Positions 6,841 to 15,841 are shown, counted from the stretch's first letter. The stretch: DNA of 41,608 bases from an uncultured Lachnospiraceae bacterium (GCA_947624815.1 CANQME010000014.1:1-41608), one strand, 5' to 3'. Numbers and translations: made by a program. Notes: generated by a model from the letters alone, not told the origin.

Positions 6841-9000
6841 ATGTGTGACAAATGCAAGAAACAATATTATATTACCACTGCGATCGCCTATACGTCGGGC
6901 AAGCCGCATATCGGCAACACCTACGAGATCGTGTTGGCGGACAGCATCGCCCGCTATAAGAGGGCTCAGGGCTACGACGTGTTCTTCCAGACCGGCACCG
7001 ACGAGCACGGCCAGAAGATCGAGCTGAAGGCCCAGGAAGCCGGCGTGACGCCGCAGGAGTTCGTGGACGGCGTGGCTGCGCAGATCAAGTCGATCTGGGA
7101 TCTGATGAACACCTCCTATGACAAGTTCATCCGCACCACGGATAAGGATCACGAGCTTCAGATCCAGAAGGTCTTTAAGAAAATGTACGACCAGGGGGAC
7201 ATTTACAAGGGCTATTACGAGGGCCTGTACTGCACGCCCTGCGAGTCCTTCTGGACCGAGTCCCAGCTGGTAGACGGCAAGTGTCCGGACTGCGGACGGG
7301 AGGTGAAGCCCGCCCGGGAAGAGGCGTATTTCTTCCGTATGAGCAAGTACGCGGACAGGCTGATCCAGTATATCAACGACCATCCGGAGTTTATCCAGCC
7401 GGTGTCCCGCAAGAACGAGATGATGAACAATTTCCTGCTTCCGGGGCTGCAGGATCTGTGCGTGTCCAGAACGTCCTTTACATGGGGCATTCCTGTGACC
7501 TTTGACCCGAAGCATGTGACCTATGTGTGGCTGGACGCGCTGACCAACTACATCACCGGCATCGGCTACGACTGCGACGGCAACAGCTCCGAGCGTTTTA
7601 AGAAATACTGGCCTGCGGATCTGCATCTGATCGGCAAGGACATCATCCGGTTCCATACGATCTACTGGCCCATTTTCCTGATGGCGCTGGATCTGCCGCT
7701 TCCGAAGCAGGTGTTCGGCCATCCGTGGCTGATGATGAGCGGCGGCAAGATGAGCAAGTCCAGGGGCAATATCATTTACGCCGACGACCTGGTACGCTTC
7801 TTCGGCGTGGACGCGGTGCGCTATTATGTGCTGCACGAGACGCCCTTTGACAATGACGGCAACGTGGCCTGGGATCTGATCGTGGAGCGGTTCAATTCCG
7901 ATCTGGCCAATATCCTGGGGAACCTGGTGAGCCGGACCATTTCCATGAGAAACAAGTACTTCGGCGGCGTCGTGCATAAGACCGGCGTGGAAGAGGAGAC
8001 GGATGCGGATCTGAAGACCACGGTTCTGGAAGCCGTGAAGAAGGTGGACGCGAAGATGGAGGAGCTGCGGGTGGCGGACGCCATCACGGAGATCTTCGGG
8101 ATCTTCCGCCGCAGCAACAAATATATTGACGAGACTACGCCATGGGCGCTGGCGAAGGATGAAGCGAAGAAGGACAGACTTTCGGAGGTGCTTTATAATC
8201 TGACGGAGGCCATTACCATCGGCGCGTCGCTTCTGGAGCCGTTCATGCCGGAGACCTCGCAGAAGATCCTGGCTCAGCTGAACACCCAGAAGCGGGAGCT
8301 TTCGCAGATGGGTGAGTTCGGATTGTATCCGGACGGCGGCAAGGTGACGGAGAAGCCGGAGATCCTGTTCGCCAGACTGGACGTGAATGAGATCATGGAG
8401 AAGGTGAACGCCATGAACGAGGAGAGGGAGGCGGCGCAGGAGGCCGGGAATGCGGCGGATTCTGCAGATGCGGCAGCCGGGAAAGCGGAAGCGGCAGGAG
8501 CGGGAGCCGGGAGCGCAGCGGCAGGAGCCGCGGACGGCGGCAAAGCGGCAGACGGGAGCGCGGCTGGAACCGCGGACGGCGCCGGCAAAGCGGCAGACGG
8601 GCAGCAGGCGGACGCGAAGGGCGCGGCCGTCGCGGCGGGAGAGGTTGCTCAGGAGCTGTCTGTGGAGGCGAAGCCGGAGGTCACCTATGACGATTTCGCG
8701 AAGCTGCAGTTTGCGGTGGGCGAGATCATCGCCTGCGAGGAAGTGAAGAAGTCGAAGAAGCTTCTCTGCAGCCAGGTGAAGATCGGCGGAGAGGTCCGCC
8801 AGATCCTCAGCGGCATCAAGTCCCAGTATACACCGGAGCAGATGGTGGGCAAGAAGGTCATGGTTCTCATGAACCTTGCTCCCCGCAAGATGGCTGGTCT
8901 GGAATCCCAGGGCATGCTCCTGTGCGCCGAGGACGCGGAGGGCAATCTGGCCCTTATGACGCCGGAGACGGATATGCCGTCCGGAGCGGAGATCTGCTGA
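6841..9000 (+). CDS. metG: Methionyl-tRNA synthetase with C-terminal tRNA-binding domain
   Basis: Charges tRNA-Met with methionine in the cytosol. The class I signatures are the HIGN motif at residues 23-26 and KMSKS at 303-307. A zinc knuckle has Cys131, Cys134, Cys148 and Cys151. The anticodon-binding helical domain follows, and a C-terminal EMAP/Trbp-like tRNA-binding domain covers about 616-719. Between them, residues 531-612 are a roughly 80-residue linker almost entirely Ala, Gly, Asp, Lys and Glu, much longer than the short charged linker usual in Clostridia. Total length 719 against about 640-660 normally. GGAAGGAG lies about 8 bases upstream of the ATG. metG commonly precedes tatD in Firmicutes, and here a TraX-like gene sits between them. 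Confidence 0.97.
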   Translation: MCDKCKKQYYITTAIAYTSGKPHIGNTYEIVLADSIARYKRAQGYDVFFQTGTDEHGQKIELKAQEAGVTPQEFVDGVAAQIKSIWDLMNTSYDKFIRTTDKDHELQIQKVFKKMYDQGDIYKGYYEGLYCTPCESFWTESQLVDGKCPDCGREVKPAREEAYFFRMSKYADRLIQYINDHPEFIQPVSRKNEMMNNFLLPGLQDLCVSRTSFTWGIPVTFDPKHVTYVWLDALTNYITGIGYDCDGNSSERFKKYWPADLHLIGKDIIRFHTIYWPIFLMALDLPLPKQVFGHPWLMMSGGKMSKSRGNIIYADDLVRFFGVDAVRYYVLHETPFDNDGNVAWDLIVERFNSDLANILGNLVSRTISMRNKYFGGVVHKTGVEEETDADLKTTVLEAVKKVDAKMEELRVADAITEIFGIFRRSNKYIDETTPWALAKDEAKKDRLSEVLYNLTEAITIGASLLEPFMPETSQKILAQLNTQKRELSQMGEFGLYPDGGKVTEKPEILFARLDVNEIMEKVNAMNEEREAAQEAGNAADSADAAAGKAEAAGAGAGSAAAGAADGGKAADGSAAGTADGAGKAADGQQADAKGAAVAAGEVAQELSVEAKPEVTYDDFAKLQFAVGEIIACEEVKKSKKLLCSQVKIGGEVRQILSGIKSQYTPEQMVGKKVMVLMNLAPRKMAGLESQGMLLCAEDAEGNLALMTPETDMPSGAEIC

Positions 9001-9035
9001 CAGGCGGCCGGATAACAGACGGAGACCTTATAACT

Positions 9036-9072
9036 GGCGGCATATCGGAAGAAGTGTTTCCGGTATGCCGCC
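9036..9072 (+). terminator. Terminator-like hairpin after metG
   Basis: A stem of 9 perfect pairs (GGCGGCATA with TATGCCGCC) is extended inward by CGGAA/TTCCG, starting 35 bases after the metG stop. No T run follows, so it may be a weak or factor-assisted terminator or an mRNA 3' stabiliser. A second 13-pair hairpin (9149-9179) lies between it and the next gene. Confidence 0.45.
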
Positions 9073-9205
9073 GTGTTGGCGTCAGCGGGAATCCGGCCGG
9101 GGCGGAGAAGGATCCGCCCGGAAGGATGGAATGATGTATTAACGGGAGCGGCTGTTTCGCAGAGTATGCGGAACAGCCGGAAGAGATACCGGGGGTGGAC
9201 GATAG

Positions 9206-10015
9206 ATGGAAGAGGAACGGAAGGAGATATACCCGACGGCGGGATATGGGCCAACGGAAGACGCGCAGCCGGAGCCTGCGAAAGCACGGCCGCGGTACCA
9301 GGTGCTGAGCGGAAGCACGCTAAAGCTGATCGCCCTGATCACGATGATCATCGATCATGTGGGCGCGGCGGTCCTGGAAGCAGGCATCATACAGGGTTAT
9401 AACACGGGAGCCTTAAACATTTCCTATGAGACGGCGCTGTTCTGGTGGAATGTGGACAGCGTGCTGCGGGCGGTCGGACGCATTTCGTTCCCGATCTACT
9501 GCTTCCTGATCACGGAAGGCTTCCTGCATACGCGCAGCCCCAGGAATTACGCGATACGGCTTGGGATCTTCGCGCTGGTGTCGGAAATCCCCTTCGATCT
9601 GGCGTTCTACCGCACCTGGTTCTACGCCGATCATCAGAATGTATTTTTCACGCTGCTTTTGGGGCTTTTGGCCATCGTGGCAGTCGATTACTACGAGAAA
9701 CGCGGGAACAACCGGTGGGGCGGCCTGGCGGTTGCGCTCTGCTTCATCATGCTGGGCGATGTGCTTAAGACGGATTACGGCGCGTTCGGCGTGTTCTTCA
9801 TCGTGGTGCTGTACGCGTTCCGCAACTGCGGCTGGATCCGGACGGTGATTGGCTGCGTTCTGCTGGCCTGGGAGACGACCGCGCCGCTGGCCTTTATCCC
9901 GATCCAGATGTATAACGGGGAAAAGGGCAGGCTGCGGCTGAAATATTTCTTTTACGCGATCTATCCGGTGCATCTGCTGATCCTTTACGGGATCTGCACG
10001 GCGCTTCTGCGGTAG
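9206..10015 (+). CDS. TraX-family membrane protein
   Basis: A 269-residue integral membrane protein of the TraX family. The name comes from the F-plasmid pilin N-acetylase, but chromosomal Firmicute members are common and their role is unknown. A hydrophilic N-terminus (residues 1-32) is followed by about seven hydrophobic segments. The family pattern LKLIALITMIIDHVG leads the membrane part, with RISFPIYCFLITEGF and LGIFALVSEIPFDLAF following. Homology to membrane acyltransferases suggests transfer of acetyl groups to surface polymers or proteins, but that is inference. A GGGGGTGG site lies 7 bases before the ATG. No other conjugation genes are nearby, so a transfer function is unlikely. The hairpin at 9149-9179 lies in its leader. 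Confidence 0.85.
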   Translation: MEEERKEIYPTAGYGPTEDAQPEPAKARPRYQVLSGSTLKLIALITMIIDHVGAAVLEAGIIQGYNTGALNISYETALFWWNVDSVLRAVGRISFPIYCFLITEGFLHTRSPRNYAIRLGIFALVSEIPFDLAFYRTWFYADHQNVFFTLLLGLLAIVAVDYYEKRGNNRWGGLAVALCFIMLGDVLKTDYGAFGVFFIVVLYAFRNCGWIRTVIGCVLLAWETTAPLAFIPIQMYNGEKGRLRLKYFFYAIYPVHLLILYGICTALLR

Positions 10016-10034
10016 GAGCGGCCGCGGAGAGGAC

Positions 10035-10166
10035 GGGATACGGAGCCGGCGCCGGATCATGGCGGCCGGGGAACGGACCCTGGCGGAATGCGGTGAAGCC
10101 GGGATACTGGAATCTGCGCCGGATCATGACGGCCGGGGAGCGGGCCCGGACGGAAAGCGGCGAAAG
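10035..10166 (+). repeat. Roughly 66-bp direct repeat, two copies, upstream of tatD
   Basis: The blocks from 10035 and 10101 share GGGATAC, then GCGCCGGATCATG (10049 and 10116), GGCCGGGGA and a related tail, at about 80 percent identity. They fill the gap between the TraX-like gene and tatD. The tail of the second copy runs into the tatD ribosome binding region. Confidence 0.65.
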
Positions 10167-10185
10167 AGAGGGAGATTTGACAGAT

Positions 10186-10953
10186 ATGATCTTTGACACG
10201 CATGCGCATTATGACGATGACGCGTTTCAGGAGGACAGGGAAGAGCTGCTGGCCGGTCTTGCGGCGGCCGGCGTCGGTACGGTGGTGAACGTTGGGGCGA
10301 GCATCGCTTCCACGAAGACCACGCTTGCGCTGGCGGAGCGGTATCCGTTCATCTACGCGGCGGTGGGCGTTCATCCCAGTGAGACGGCGGAGATGGATGA
10401 AGACGGGATGAAGTGGCTTGAGGAAATGTGCGCCGCTCCGAAGACGGTCGCCGTCGGGGAGATCGGCCTGGATTATCACTGGGACGAACCGGCGCGGGAG
10501 GTGCAGAAGCGCTGGTTCCGGGAGCAGATCCGGCTGGCGCGAAGGACGGGCCTTCCGATCATCGTTCACAGCCGGGACGCCGCGAAGGATACGATGGACA
10601 TTATAAAGGAGGAGAACGCGGCGGAAGCCGGCGGCGTGATCCACTGCTTCTCGTACGGGGTCGAGGTGGCCCGCGAGTATCTGGATATGGGGTTTTATAT
10701 CGGCGTCGGCGGCGTGCTGACCTTTAAGAATGCGAAGAAGCTGAAGGAGGTCGTGGCGTATATGCCGGTGGACCGGCTGCTTCTGGAGACGGACTGTCCC
10801 TATATGGCTCCGACGCCTCACCGGGGAGAGCGGAATTCGTCCGTGTATCTGCCGTTGGTGGTAAAGGCGGTCAGCGAGATCAAAGGGATCCCGGAAGAAG
10901 AGGTCGTCGCGGCGACAGAGGCGAATGCACGGCGGATGTACCGGATTGCGTGA
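10186..10953 (+). CDS. tatD: TatD-family metal-dependent DNase
   Basis: TIM-barrel nuclease of the TatD/YcfH family, metal-dependent, linked to 3'-5' DNA or RNA trimming and repair; cytosolic. Motifs in order: FDTHAHYDD at the N-terminus (first metal pair), VGVHPSE, VAVGEIGLDYHWD (bridging Glu), PIIVHSRDA, VIHCFSY and LLLETDCPYMAPTPHRG. Starting at the ATG at 10186 gives 255 residues, the family norm. GAGAGGGAG lies about 10 bases upstream, and a longer reading from 10093 would run through the direct repeat. It precedes rsmA, as in many Firmicutes. Confidence 0.94.
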   Translation: MIFDTHAHYDDDAFQEDREELLAGLAAAGVGTVVNVGASIASTKTTLALAERYPFIYAAVGVHPSETAEMDEDGMKWLEEMCAAPKTVAVGEIGLDYHWDEPAREVQKRWFREQIRLARRTGLPIIVHSRDAAKDTMDIIKEENAAEAGGVIHCFSYGVEVAREYLDMGFYIGVGGVLTFKNAKKLKEVVAYMPVDRLLLETDCPYMAPTPHRGERNSSVYLPLVVKAVSEIKGIPEEEVVAATEANARRMYRIA

Positions 10954-11142
10954 GTACGGTTCGGGCCGGAAAACGCGGCGGCCAGTGTGGATCTGGCGGA
11001 GCCGGCCGGAAACACGTTAGCTGCGCGGACTGTCCTGGCCGGGGTGGGACTGTGATGCCGGTGCGGGTCAGACCGGTAGGAGACGGCAGCAGGCGAGTTG
11101 TCAGGGAAACCGAGAATAGTAGAGAGAGAAAGGACATGCACC

Positions 11143-12003
11143 ATGCCGACGCTTGGCAGCCCGAAGAACACGATAGAGATCATTCAGAAGTATCATTTCA
11201 TGTTTCAGAAGAAATACGGCCAGAATTTCCTCATCGACACCCATGTCCTGGACAAGATCGTCCGGGCGGCGGAGGTGACGAAGGAGGACTGCGTTCTGGA
11301 GATCGGTCCCGGTATCGGCACCATGACCCAGTATCTGGCGGAGAACGCCGGTCATGTGGTGGCGGTGGAGATCGATCCGAACCTGATCCCGATCCTTGAG
11401 GAGACGCTGGCGGATTACGGCAACGTGACCCTGATGAACGCGGACATCCTGAAGGTGGATATCGGGGAGATCGCGCGGGAATACGGCGGCGGGCGGCCCC
11501 TGAAGGTCGTCGCGAATCTGCCGTATTATATCACGACGCCGATCATCATGAACCTGCTGGAAGGCAGCGCGCCGGTCGGCAATATCACGGTCATGGTTCA
11601 GAAGGAAGTGGCGGACCGGATGCAGACCGGTCCCGGCGGGAAGGAATACGGCGCGCTTTCCCTGGCAGTTCAGTATTATGCGGAGCCGTATCTCGTGGCC
11701 AATGTGCCGCCGAACTGCTTTATTCCCCGCCCGGCGGTGGGGTCGGCGGTGATCCGGCTCAGGAAGCTGCCGCGGCCGGCGGTGGAGGTAAGGGATCCGG
11801 AGCTGATGTTTAAGCTGATCCGGGCGTCCTTTAACCAGCGGAGGAAGACTCTGGCAAACGGACTCGGCAACGCGGCGGAGCTGACGTTTCCGAAGGAGAA
11901 GATCGCGGAGGCGATCGCAGCCTGCGGTCTGGAGCCTGCGGTCCGCGGAGAGACGCTGACGCTGGAGCAGTTCGCGCGGTTGGCGGACACTCTGGCAGAC
12001 TGA
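11143..12003 (+). CDS. rsmA: 16S rRNA (adenine1518/1519-N6)-dimethyltransferase
   Basis: RsmA/KsgA dimethylates two adjacent adenines in the 3' terminal hairpin of 16S rRNA during late 30S assembly, using S-adenosylmethionine. Motif I is VLEIGPGIGTMTQYL, the acidic ribose-binding loop is VAVEIDPNLIP, and the catalytic motif IV is NLPYYITTPI. Starting at the ATG at 11143 gives 286 residues, typical for Firmicutes. AGAAAGGA lies about 10 bases before it, while the longer frame from 11098 has no site. In many Clostridia and Bacilli rnmV (ribonuclease M5) lies between tatD and rsmA. Here that gap is 189 bases with no such gene. mtnN, which recycles by-products of methyl transfer, follows. Confidence 0.96.
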   Translation: MPTLGSPKNTIEIIQKYHFMFQKKYGQNFLIDTHVLDKIVRAAEVTKEDCVLEIGPGIGTMTQYLAENAGHVVAVEIDPNLIPILEETLADYGNVTLMNADILKVDIGEIAREYGGGRPLKVVANLPYYITTPIIMNLLEGSAPVGNITVMVQKEVADRMQTGPGGKEYGALSLAVQYYAEPYLVANVPPNCFIPRPAVGSAVIRLRKLPRPAVEVRDPELMFKLIRASFNQRRKTLANGLGNAAELTFPKEKIAEAIAACGLEPAVRGETLTLEQFARLADTLAD

Positions 12004-12217
12004 GTGTGCAGCCGGTCTCCGGCGGAGAACCGCAGCAGACAGACGCCGGCGGGTGATCTGTCTGAAGAGACAGAAAACACAATAGAAAGAAGATCGAAGA
12101 CAACATCCGGGATGCGGCAGGGAAAAAGCCGGGATACGGCAGAGCAGACAGCCGGACACGGAAAAGCACGGATGGAATCCGGGTAAATTCAGATACATAA
12201 GATCGGGAGGAATCAGA

Positions 12218-12922
12218 ATGTTAGGAATCATCGGAGCCATGACCCAGGAGGTCGCGGCGCTTAAGGAGGCCATGAGCGGCGTGGAGGTCCGCACGGTGGC
12301 CGGGATGGATTTTTATAAAGGCACGATTTACGATCAGGACGTGGTGGTGGTGCGGTCCGGGATCGGCAAGGTGAACGCGGCCGTCTGCTGCCAGATCCTG
12401 GCGGACCGCTACGGCGTGGACGCGGTGATCAATACCGGCATCGCCGGTTCCCTGCGTTCGGAGATCAATATCGGCGATATCGTCCTCTCTTCGGACGCGC
12501 TGCAGCATGACATGGACGCGACCGGCTTCGGATACCCGGTGGGCGTGATCCCGCAGGCGGACGTATCCGTCTTCCCCGGGGACGCGGCGCTGATCCAGGC
12601 GGCAAGCGAGAGCTGCGCGAGGGTGAATCCGGAGATCGGCATCCATATCGGGCGCGTGGTCAGCGGCGACCAGTTCATATCCGACAAGGCGAAGAAGCGG
12701 TGGCTGACGGAGATGTTCGCGGGCTACTGTACCGAGATGGAGGGCGCGGCCATTGCGCAGACGGCGCATCTGAACGGGATCCCGTTCCTGATCATCCGCG
12801 CAATCTCCGACAAGGCGGACGATTCCGCGGAGATGGACTACGAGGAATTCGAGGCGAAGGCCATTGAGCACAGCGTAAGGCTGGTGCTTGATATGATCCG
12901 AAGCGGAGGCGCGTCCCGGTGA
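12218..12922 (+). CDS. mtnN: 5'-methylthioadenosine/S-adenosylhomocysteine nucleosidase
   Basis: Cleaves adenine from S-adenosylhomocysteine and methylthioadenosine, keeping methylation reactions such as that of RsmA from product inhibition and feeding the methyl cycle and autoinducer-2 route. 234 residues, the usual length. The catalytic acid Glu11 lies in IIGAMTQE. The nucleoside-binding segment is TEMEGAAIAQ and the catalytic Asp is in RAISDKADDSAEMDYEEF. NTGIAGSLRSEINIGDIV is the glycine-rich family signature. GGGAGG lies 8 bases before the ATG. The 214-base gap to rsmA holds a short CAGACAGA/TCTGTCTG hairpin but no T run, so cotranscription is possible. Confidence 0.95.
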   Translation: MLGIIGAMTQEVAALKEAMSGVEVRTVAGMDFYKGTIYDQDVVVVRSGIGKVNAAVCCQILADRYGVDAVINTGIAGSLRSEINIGDIVLSSDALQHDMDATGFGYPVGVIPQADVSVFPGDAALIQAASESCARVNPEIGIHIGRVVSGDQFISDKAKKRWLTEMFAGYCTEMEGAAIAQTAHLNGIPFLIIRAISDKADDSAEMDYEEFEAKAIEHSVRLVLDMIRSGGASR

Positions 12923-12937
12923 CGCGTTCCGCGTGAG

Positions 12938-12994
12938 GAAACGGCCCGGCCTGAGGCGTTCAGATTCGCCCTCAACCGGGTTGAGAATCGTTTC
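12938..12994 (+). terminator. Imperfect extended hairpin after mtnN
   Basis: Nested arms GAAACG/CGTTTC, GCCCGG/CCGGGT and TGAGGCG/CGCCCTCA form a long interrupted stem starting 15 bases after the mtnN stop. No T run follows, so termination is only suggested. Confidence 0.4.
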
Positions 12995-13032
12995 CTGTCA
13001 GTATTTGACGAACGATTCTAGGCGTTCTTAAC

Positions 13033-13061
13033 TTCCCAAAAGAAAAATCAACCGCTATAAT
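13033..13061 (+). promoter_or_regulatory. Promoter candidate for the 13172-14188 gene
   Basis: A perfect TATAAT (13056-13061) is preceded at 17 bases by TTCCCA (13033-13038), a 4-of-6 match to the -35 consensus. It lies in a locally AT-rich stretch between GC-rich genes. Confidence 0.55.
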
Positions 13062-13171
13062 GATGGCGTTAACCGGACATGCGGACCCATACATCAGAGA
13101 GCGCGCAAATGATGGCAGAGGACGGCGTGGACGGCGGAGCAGCTTATCATGACAGAAAGGGGAGTTATGCA

Positions 13172-14188
13172 ATGATGATTCAAATCCTGGAATCGGGACA
13201 GGCATTGTACGCGCTGGCGGCTGTCTGTGTGCTGGGGCTTCTGGCCAGGCTGACGGCGCGGACTCTCTACAAAAGACTGATCAGGGAAACCGACAACATG
13301 GCACTCACGAAGAACCGCTATCTGCGGGAATTTAAGCAAAAGGCGGAGAATACATACCGGCTGAACCAGGGGGTCGCCAACACCCAGGCGTATCTGGAGA
13401 AGCAGCTGTCGGCCTACCGCTTCCTGGGGATCGGCCTAAACGGCTGGGCCGGGCTGGCCGGACAGATGACGCTTCTGTGCTTCCTGCTCGGCGGGGCGGA
13501 GTCATTTCTGGCCTACTGGTACCGGTGCGATACCTATTATATCGTCCTGTACGCCTCCATCGGCATTCTGACGGGGCTTCTGACCATGGTTCTGGATATC
13601 GGCGTGAACCTGCCGGAGAAGCATTCCCAGCTGATCTGCGTTCTGCAGGATTATCTGGAGAATTCCCTCTGGGGCCGTCTGGCCCGGGAGACGGCGGCGG
13701 AGGAAGGTCCGAGGGCGGTCATCCGGGAAAATGTCCGCGACATCGGGCAGACGGACCGGGACGGCGTCAGGGAAATGCCGGACCGCGATGCCGCGGGGCG
13801 TGAAGCCGCCGGCAGCGTGATCCGCGGAGAGATCCGCAGCATTGCCCGCACAGCCCGCACATCAGAGAGGGACGGCACGGCGCTTTCCGGAGAGGGAGAC
13901 GGCCGGGAACGGACCGGGGAGCGGGGCGCCGATTTCGGCAGTGACGCCCGCCCGCTGAACCGCAGCCAGCGGCGCAGCGAGCGGGCCGTAAGGAAGAACG
14001 GACTGAAGGCCGCGGAGGAAGAGCCCGCCGCGGACCGGGGCAGGCCGGCCCCGGACGAGCTGAGGCGCAGCCTAGAGCAGATCGCCGCCAGCCGCGAGAA
14101 GAGCCGGATGGACGGCGACTGGCTGAAGGGGCTGTCGCCGGACGAGCTGGATCTGGTGGGAGAGATTCTGAAGCAGTATCTGCAGTAG
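13172..14188 (+). CDS. Membrane protein of unknown function with Arg-rich C-terminal tail
   Basis: I do not recognise a named family. The 338-residue protein has a hydrophobic segment at about 9-27, a basic and possibly helical cytosolic stretch (28-85), and two further segments at about 92-113 and 122-144. Residues 150-180 look folded (NLPEKHSQLICVLQDYLENS). The tail from about 180 to 310 is low complexity, very rich in Arg, Glu, Asp, Gly and Ala. The last 25 residues (KGLSPDELDLVGEILKQYLQ) look like a short amphipathic helix and may be a binding motif. The ATG at 13172 is chosen because AAAGGGGAG lies about 8 bases upstream; an extension to 13079 lacks a site. It has its own promoter and no operon partner on either side. 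Confidence 0.75.
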   Translation: MMIQILESGQALYALAAVCVLGLLARLTARTLYKRLIRETDNMALTKNRYLREFKQKAENTYRLNQGVANTQAYLEKQLSAYRFLGIGLNGWAGLAGQMTLLCFLLGGAESFLAYWYRCDTYYIVLYASIGILTGLLTMVLDIGVNLPEKHSQLICVLQDYLENSLWGRLARETAAEEGPRAVIRENVRDIGQTDRDGVREMPDRDAAGREAAGSVIRGEIRSIARTARTSERDGTALSGEGDGRERTGERGADFGSDARPLNRSQRRSERAVRKNGLKAAEEEPAADRGRPAPDELRRSLEQIAASREKSRMDGDWLKGLSPDELDLVGEILKQYLQ

Positions 14189-14260
14189 CAAAGCTTCGTC
14201 CTGCCGGGACAGATTATTTCCAAAAACTGCATATTTCGTATCGCAAATAGAGACAGAATA

Positions 14261-14269
14261 TGTTATACT
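14261..14269 (+). promoter_or_regulatory. Extended -10 promoter for pgi
   Basis: TGTTATACT combines the extended TGn element with a TATACT hexamer in an AT-rich stretch, about 125 bases before the pgi start. No good -35 is present, as is common for extended -10 promoters. Confidence 0.5.
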
Positions 14270-14392
14270 GTATACACAGACCAAGGGTTTTGGTACCGTC
14301 CGTTTACCGGTGCGGGAGACGGCGCCGGAACAGGAGGCCGCGCTTACTGACAGGCACTACCTGACAATATGATAAAAGGAGAGTGTATTACC

Positions 14393-15742
14393 ATGGGAAG
14401 AGAAGTAACGTTTGATTATTCGAAGACAGCCGGAGTCGTTTCCGCGGAAGAGATCGCGAATATGAAGGCTTCCGTCCTCTGCGCGAAGGACGTTCTGGTC
14501 TCGAAATCCGGCGCGGGGAACGATTTTCTGGGCTGGATCGATCTGCCGGTCGATTATGACAAGGAAGAATTTGCGCGGATCAAGAAGGCGGCGGCCAAGA
14601 TTCAGAGCGATTCCGACGTGCTTCTGGTCATCGGCATCGGCGGTTCCTATCTGGGAGCCCGCGCGGCGATCGAATTTCTGACCCACAGCTTCTACAATGT
14701 GCTCGACAAGGCGGACCGGAAGACGCCGGAGATCTATTTCGTAGGAAACAGCATCAGCAGCAAGTATATCAGAGATCTGCAGGATGTACTGAAGGGGAAG
14801 GATTTCTCCATTAATATCATCTCCAAGTCCGGCACCACCACCGAACCGGCCATTGCGTTCCGCGTGTTCAAGGAGATGCTGATCGAGAAGTATGGCAAAG
14901 AGGAAGCCAATAAGAGGATCTATGCGACCACCGACAAGGCGAGAGGCGCCCTGAAGAGCCTGGCGAACCAGGAGGGCTACGAGAGCTTCGTAGTACCGGA
15001 CGACGTGGGCGGCCGTTTCTCGGTTCTGACGGCGGTGGGTCTGCTTCCGATCGCGGTCAGCGGCGCGGATATCGACGGGCTGATGGCAGGCGCGGCTTAC
15101 GGGCGTGAGAAGGCCCTGAATACCCCCTATGAGGAGAACCCGGCGCTTCTGTACGCGGCAGTCCGCAACATCATGCTCCGGAAGGGCAAGAACGTTGAGA
15201 TCGTGGCCAATTATGAACCCAGCCTTCACTATGTTTCCGAGTGGTGGAAGCAGCTCTACGGCGAGAGCGAGGGCAAGGATCAGAAGGGCATCTTCCCGGC
15301 GGCGGTCGATCTGACCACCGATCTGCACTCGATGGGACAGTTTATCCAGGACGGCGCGCGCATTATGTTTGAGACCGTGATCTGCGTGGAAGAGTCCGAA
15401 GCGGAAGTGGTGCTTAAGAAAGAGGACGTCGATACGGACGGCATGAACTATCTGGCCGGCAAGACGGTCGATTTTGTGAATAAGAGTGCGATGAACGGCA
15501 CGATCCTGGCCCATACCGACGGCCATACGCCGAATCTGAAGGTGAACGTGCCGGCGCAGGACGCTTACAGCCTGGGGCAGCTGTTCTATTTCTTCGAATT
15601 TGCCTGCGGCGTCAGCGGCTATCTGCTGGGCGTGAATCCGTTCAATCAGCCCGGCGTGGAGAGTTATAAGAAGAACATGTTCGCGCTCCTTGGAAAGCCC
15701 GGTTACGAGGCGGAGCGGGAAGCGCTGTTAAAGCGGCTGTAA
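14393..15742 (+). CDS. pgi: Glucose-6-phosphate isomerase
   Basis: Interconverts glucose-6-phosphate and fructose-6-phosphate at the top of glycolysis, in the cytosol. It shows the SIS-fold signatures [32 protein letters not shown] (phosphate-binding), the PGI signature [14 protein letters not shown] and the C-terminal [12 protein letters not shown]. Starting at the ATG at 14393 gives 449 residues, the length usual for Clostridia and Bacilli and shorter than the roughly 550 of proteobacterial enzymes. AAAGGAGAG lies 9 bases before this ATG and directly after the upstream in-frame ATG at 14369, which rules the latter out. It is monocistronic, with its own extended -10 promoter and a strong terminator 27 bases after the stop. 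Confidence 0.97.
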   Translation: MGREVTFDYSKTAGVVSAEEIANMKASVLCAKDVLVSKSGAGNDFLGWIDLPVDYDKEEFARIKKAAAKIQSDSDVLLVIGIGGSYLGARAAIEFLTHSFYNVLDKADRKTPEIYFVGNSISSKYIRDLQDVLKGKDFSINIISKSGTTTEPAIAFRVFKEMLIEKYGKEEANKRIYATTDKARGALKSLANQEGYESFVVPDDVGGRFSVLTAVGLLPIAVSGADIDGLMAGAAYGREKALNTPYEENPALLYAAVRNIMLRKGKNVEIVANYEPSLHYVSEWWKQLYGESEGKDQKGIFPAAVDLTTDLHSMGQFIQDGARIMFETVICVEESEAEVVLKKEDVDTDGMNYLAGKTVDFVNKSAMNGTILAHTDGHTPNLKVNVPAQDAYSLGQLFYFFEFACGVSGYLLGVNPFNQPGVESYKKNMFALLGKPGYEAEREALLKRL

Positions 15743-15769
15743 GACATGACATGGATACATGGCTGACCA

Positions 15770-15811
15770 AAAGCCGCCCGCTGCGGAAGCGAATCCGCAG
15801 CGGGCGGCTTT
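15770..15811. terminator. Strong bidirectional terminator between pgi and the DUF5684 gene
   Basis: A perfect 17-bp stem (15770-15786 with 15795-15811) and an 8-base loop lie between two convergent genes. The flanks give TTTC on the plus strand and TTTTGG on the minus strand, so it can serve both. Confidence 0.85.
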
Positions 15812-15841
15812 CATAGGTTCATTCAGACCGGTTCAGACTGC

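Noticed and set aside
6676-7977. 433-codon minus-strand frame opposite metG
   Set aside because: Shadow of the metG coding sequence in a GC-rich genome; no independent signals.
9206-10015. Integrated conjugative element suggested by the TraX name
   Set aside because: No relaxase, coupling protein, integrase or attachment repeats nearby; TraX homologues occur on ordinary chromosomes.
11101-12294. 397-codon minus-strand frame opposite rsmA
   Set aside because: Covers the well-defined rsmA gene in antisense and has no family signature.
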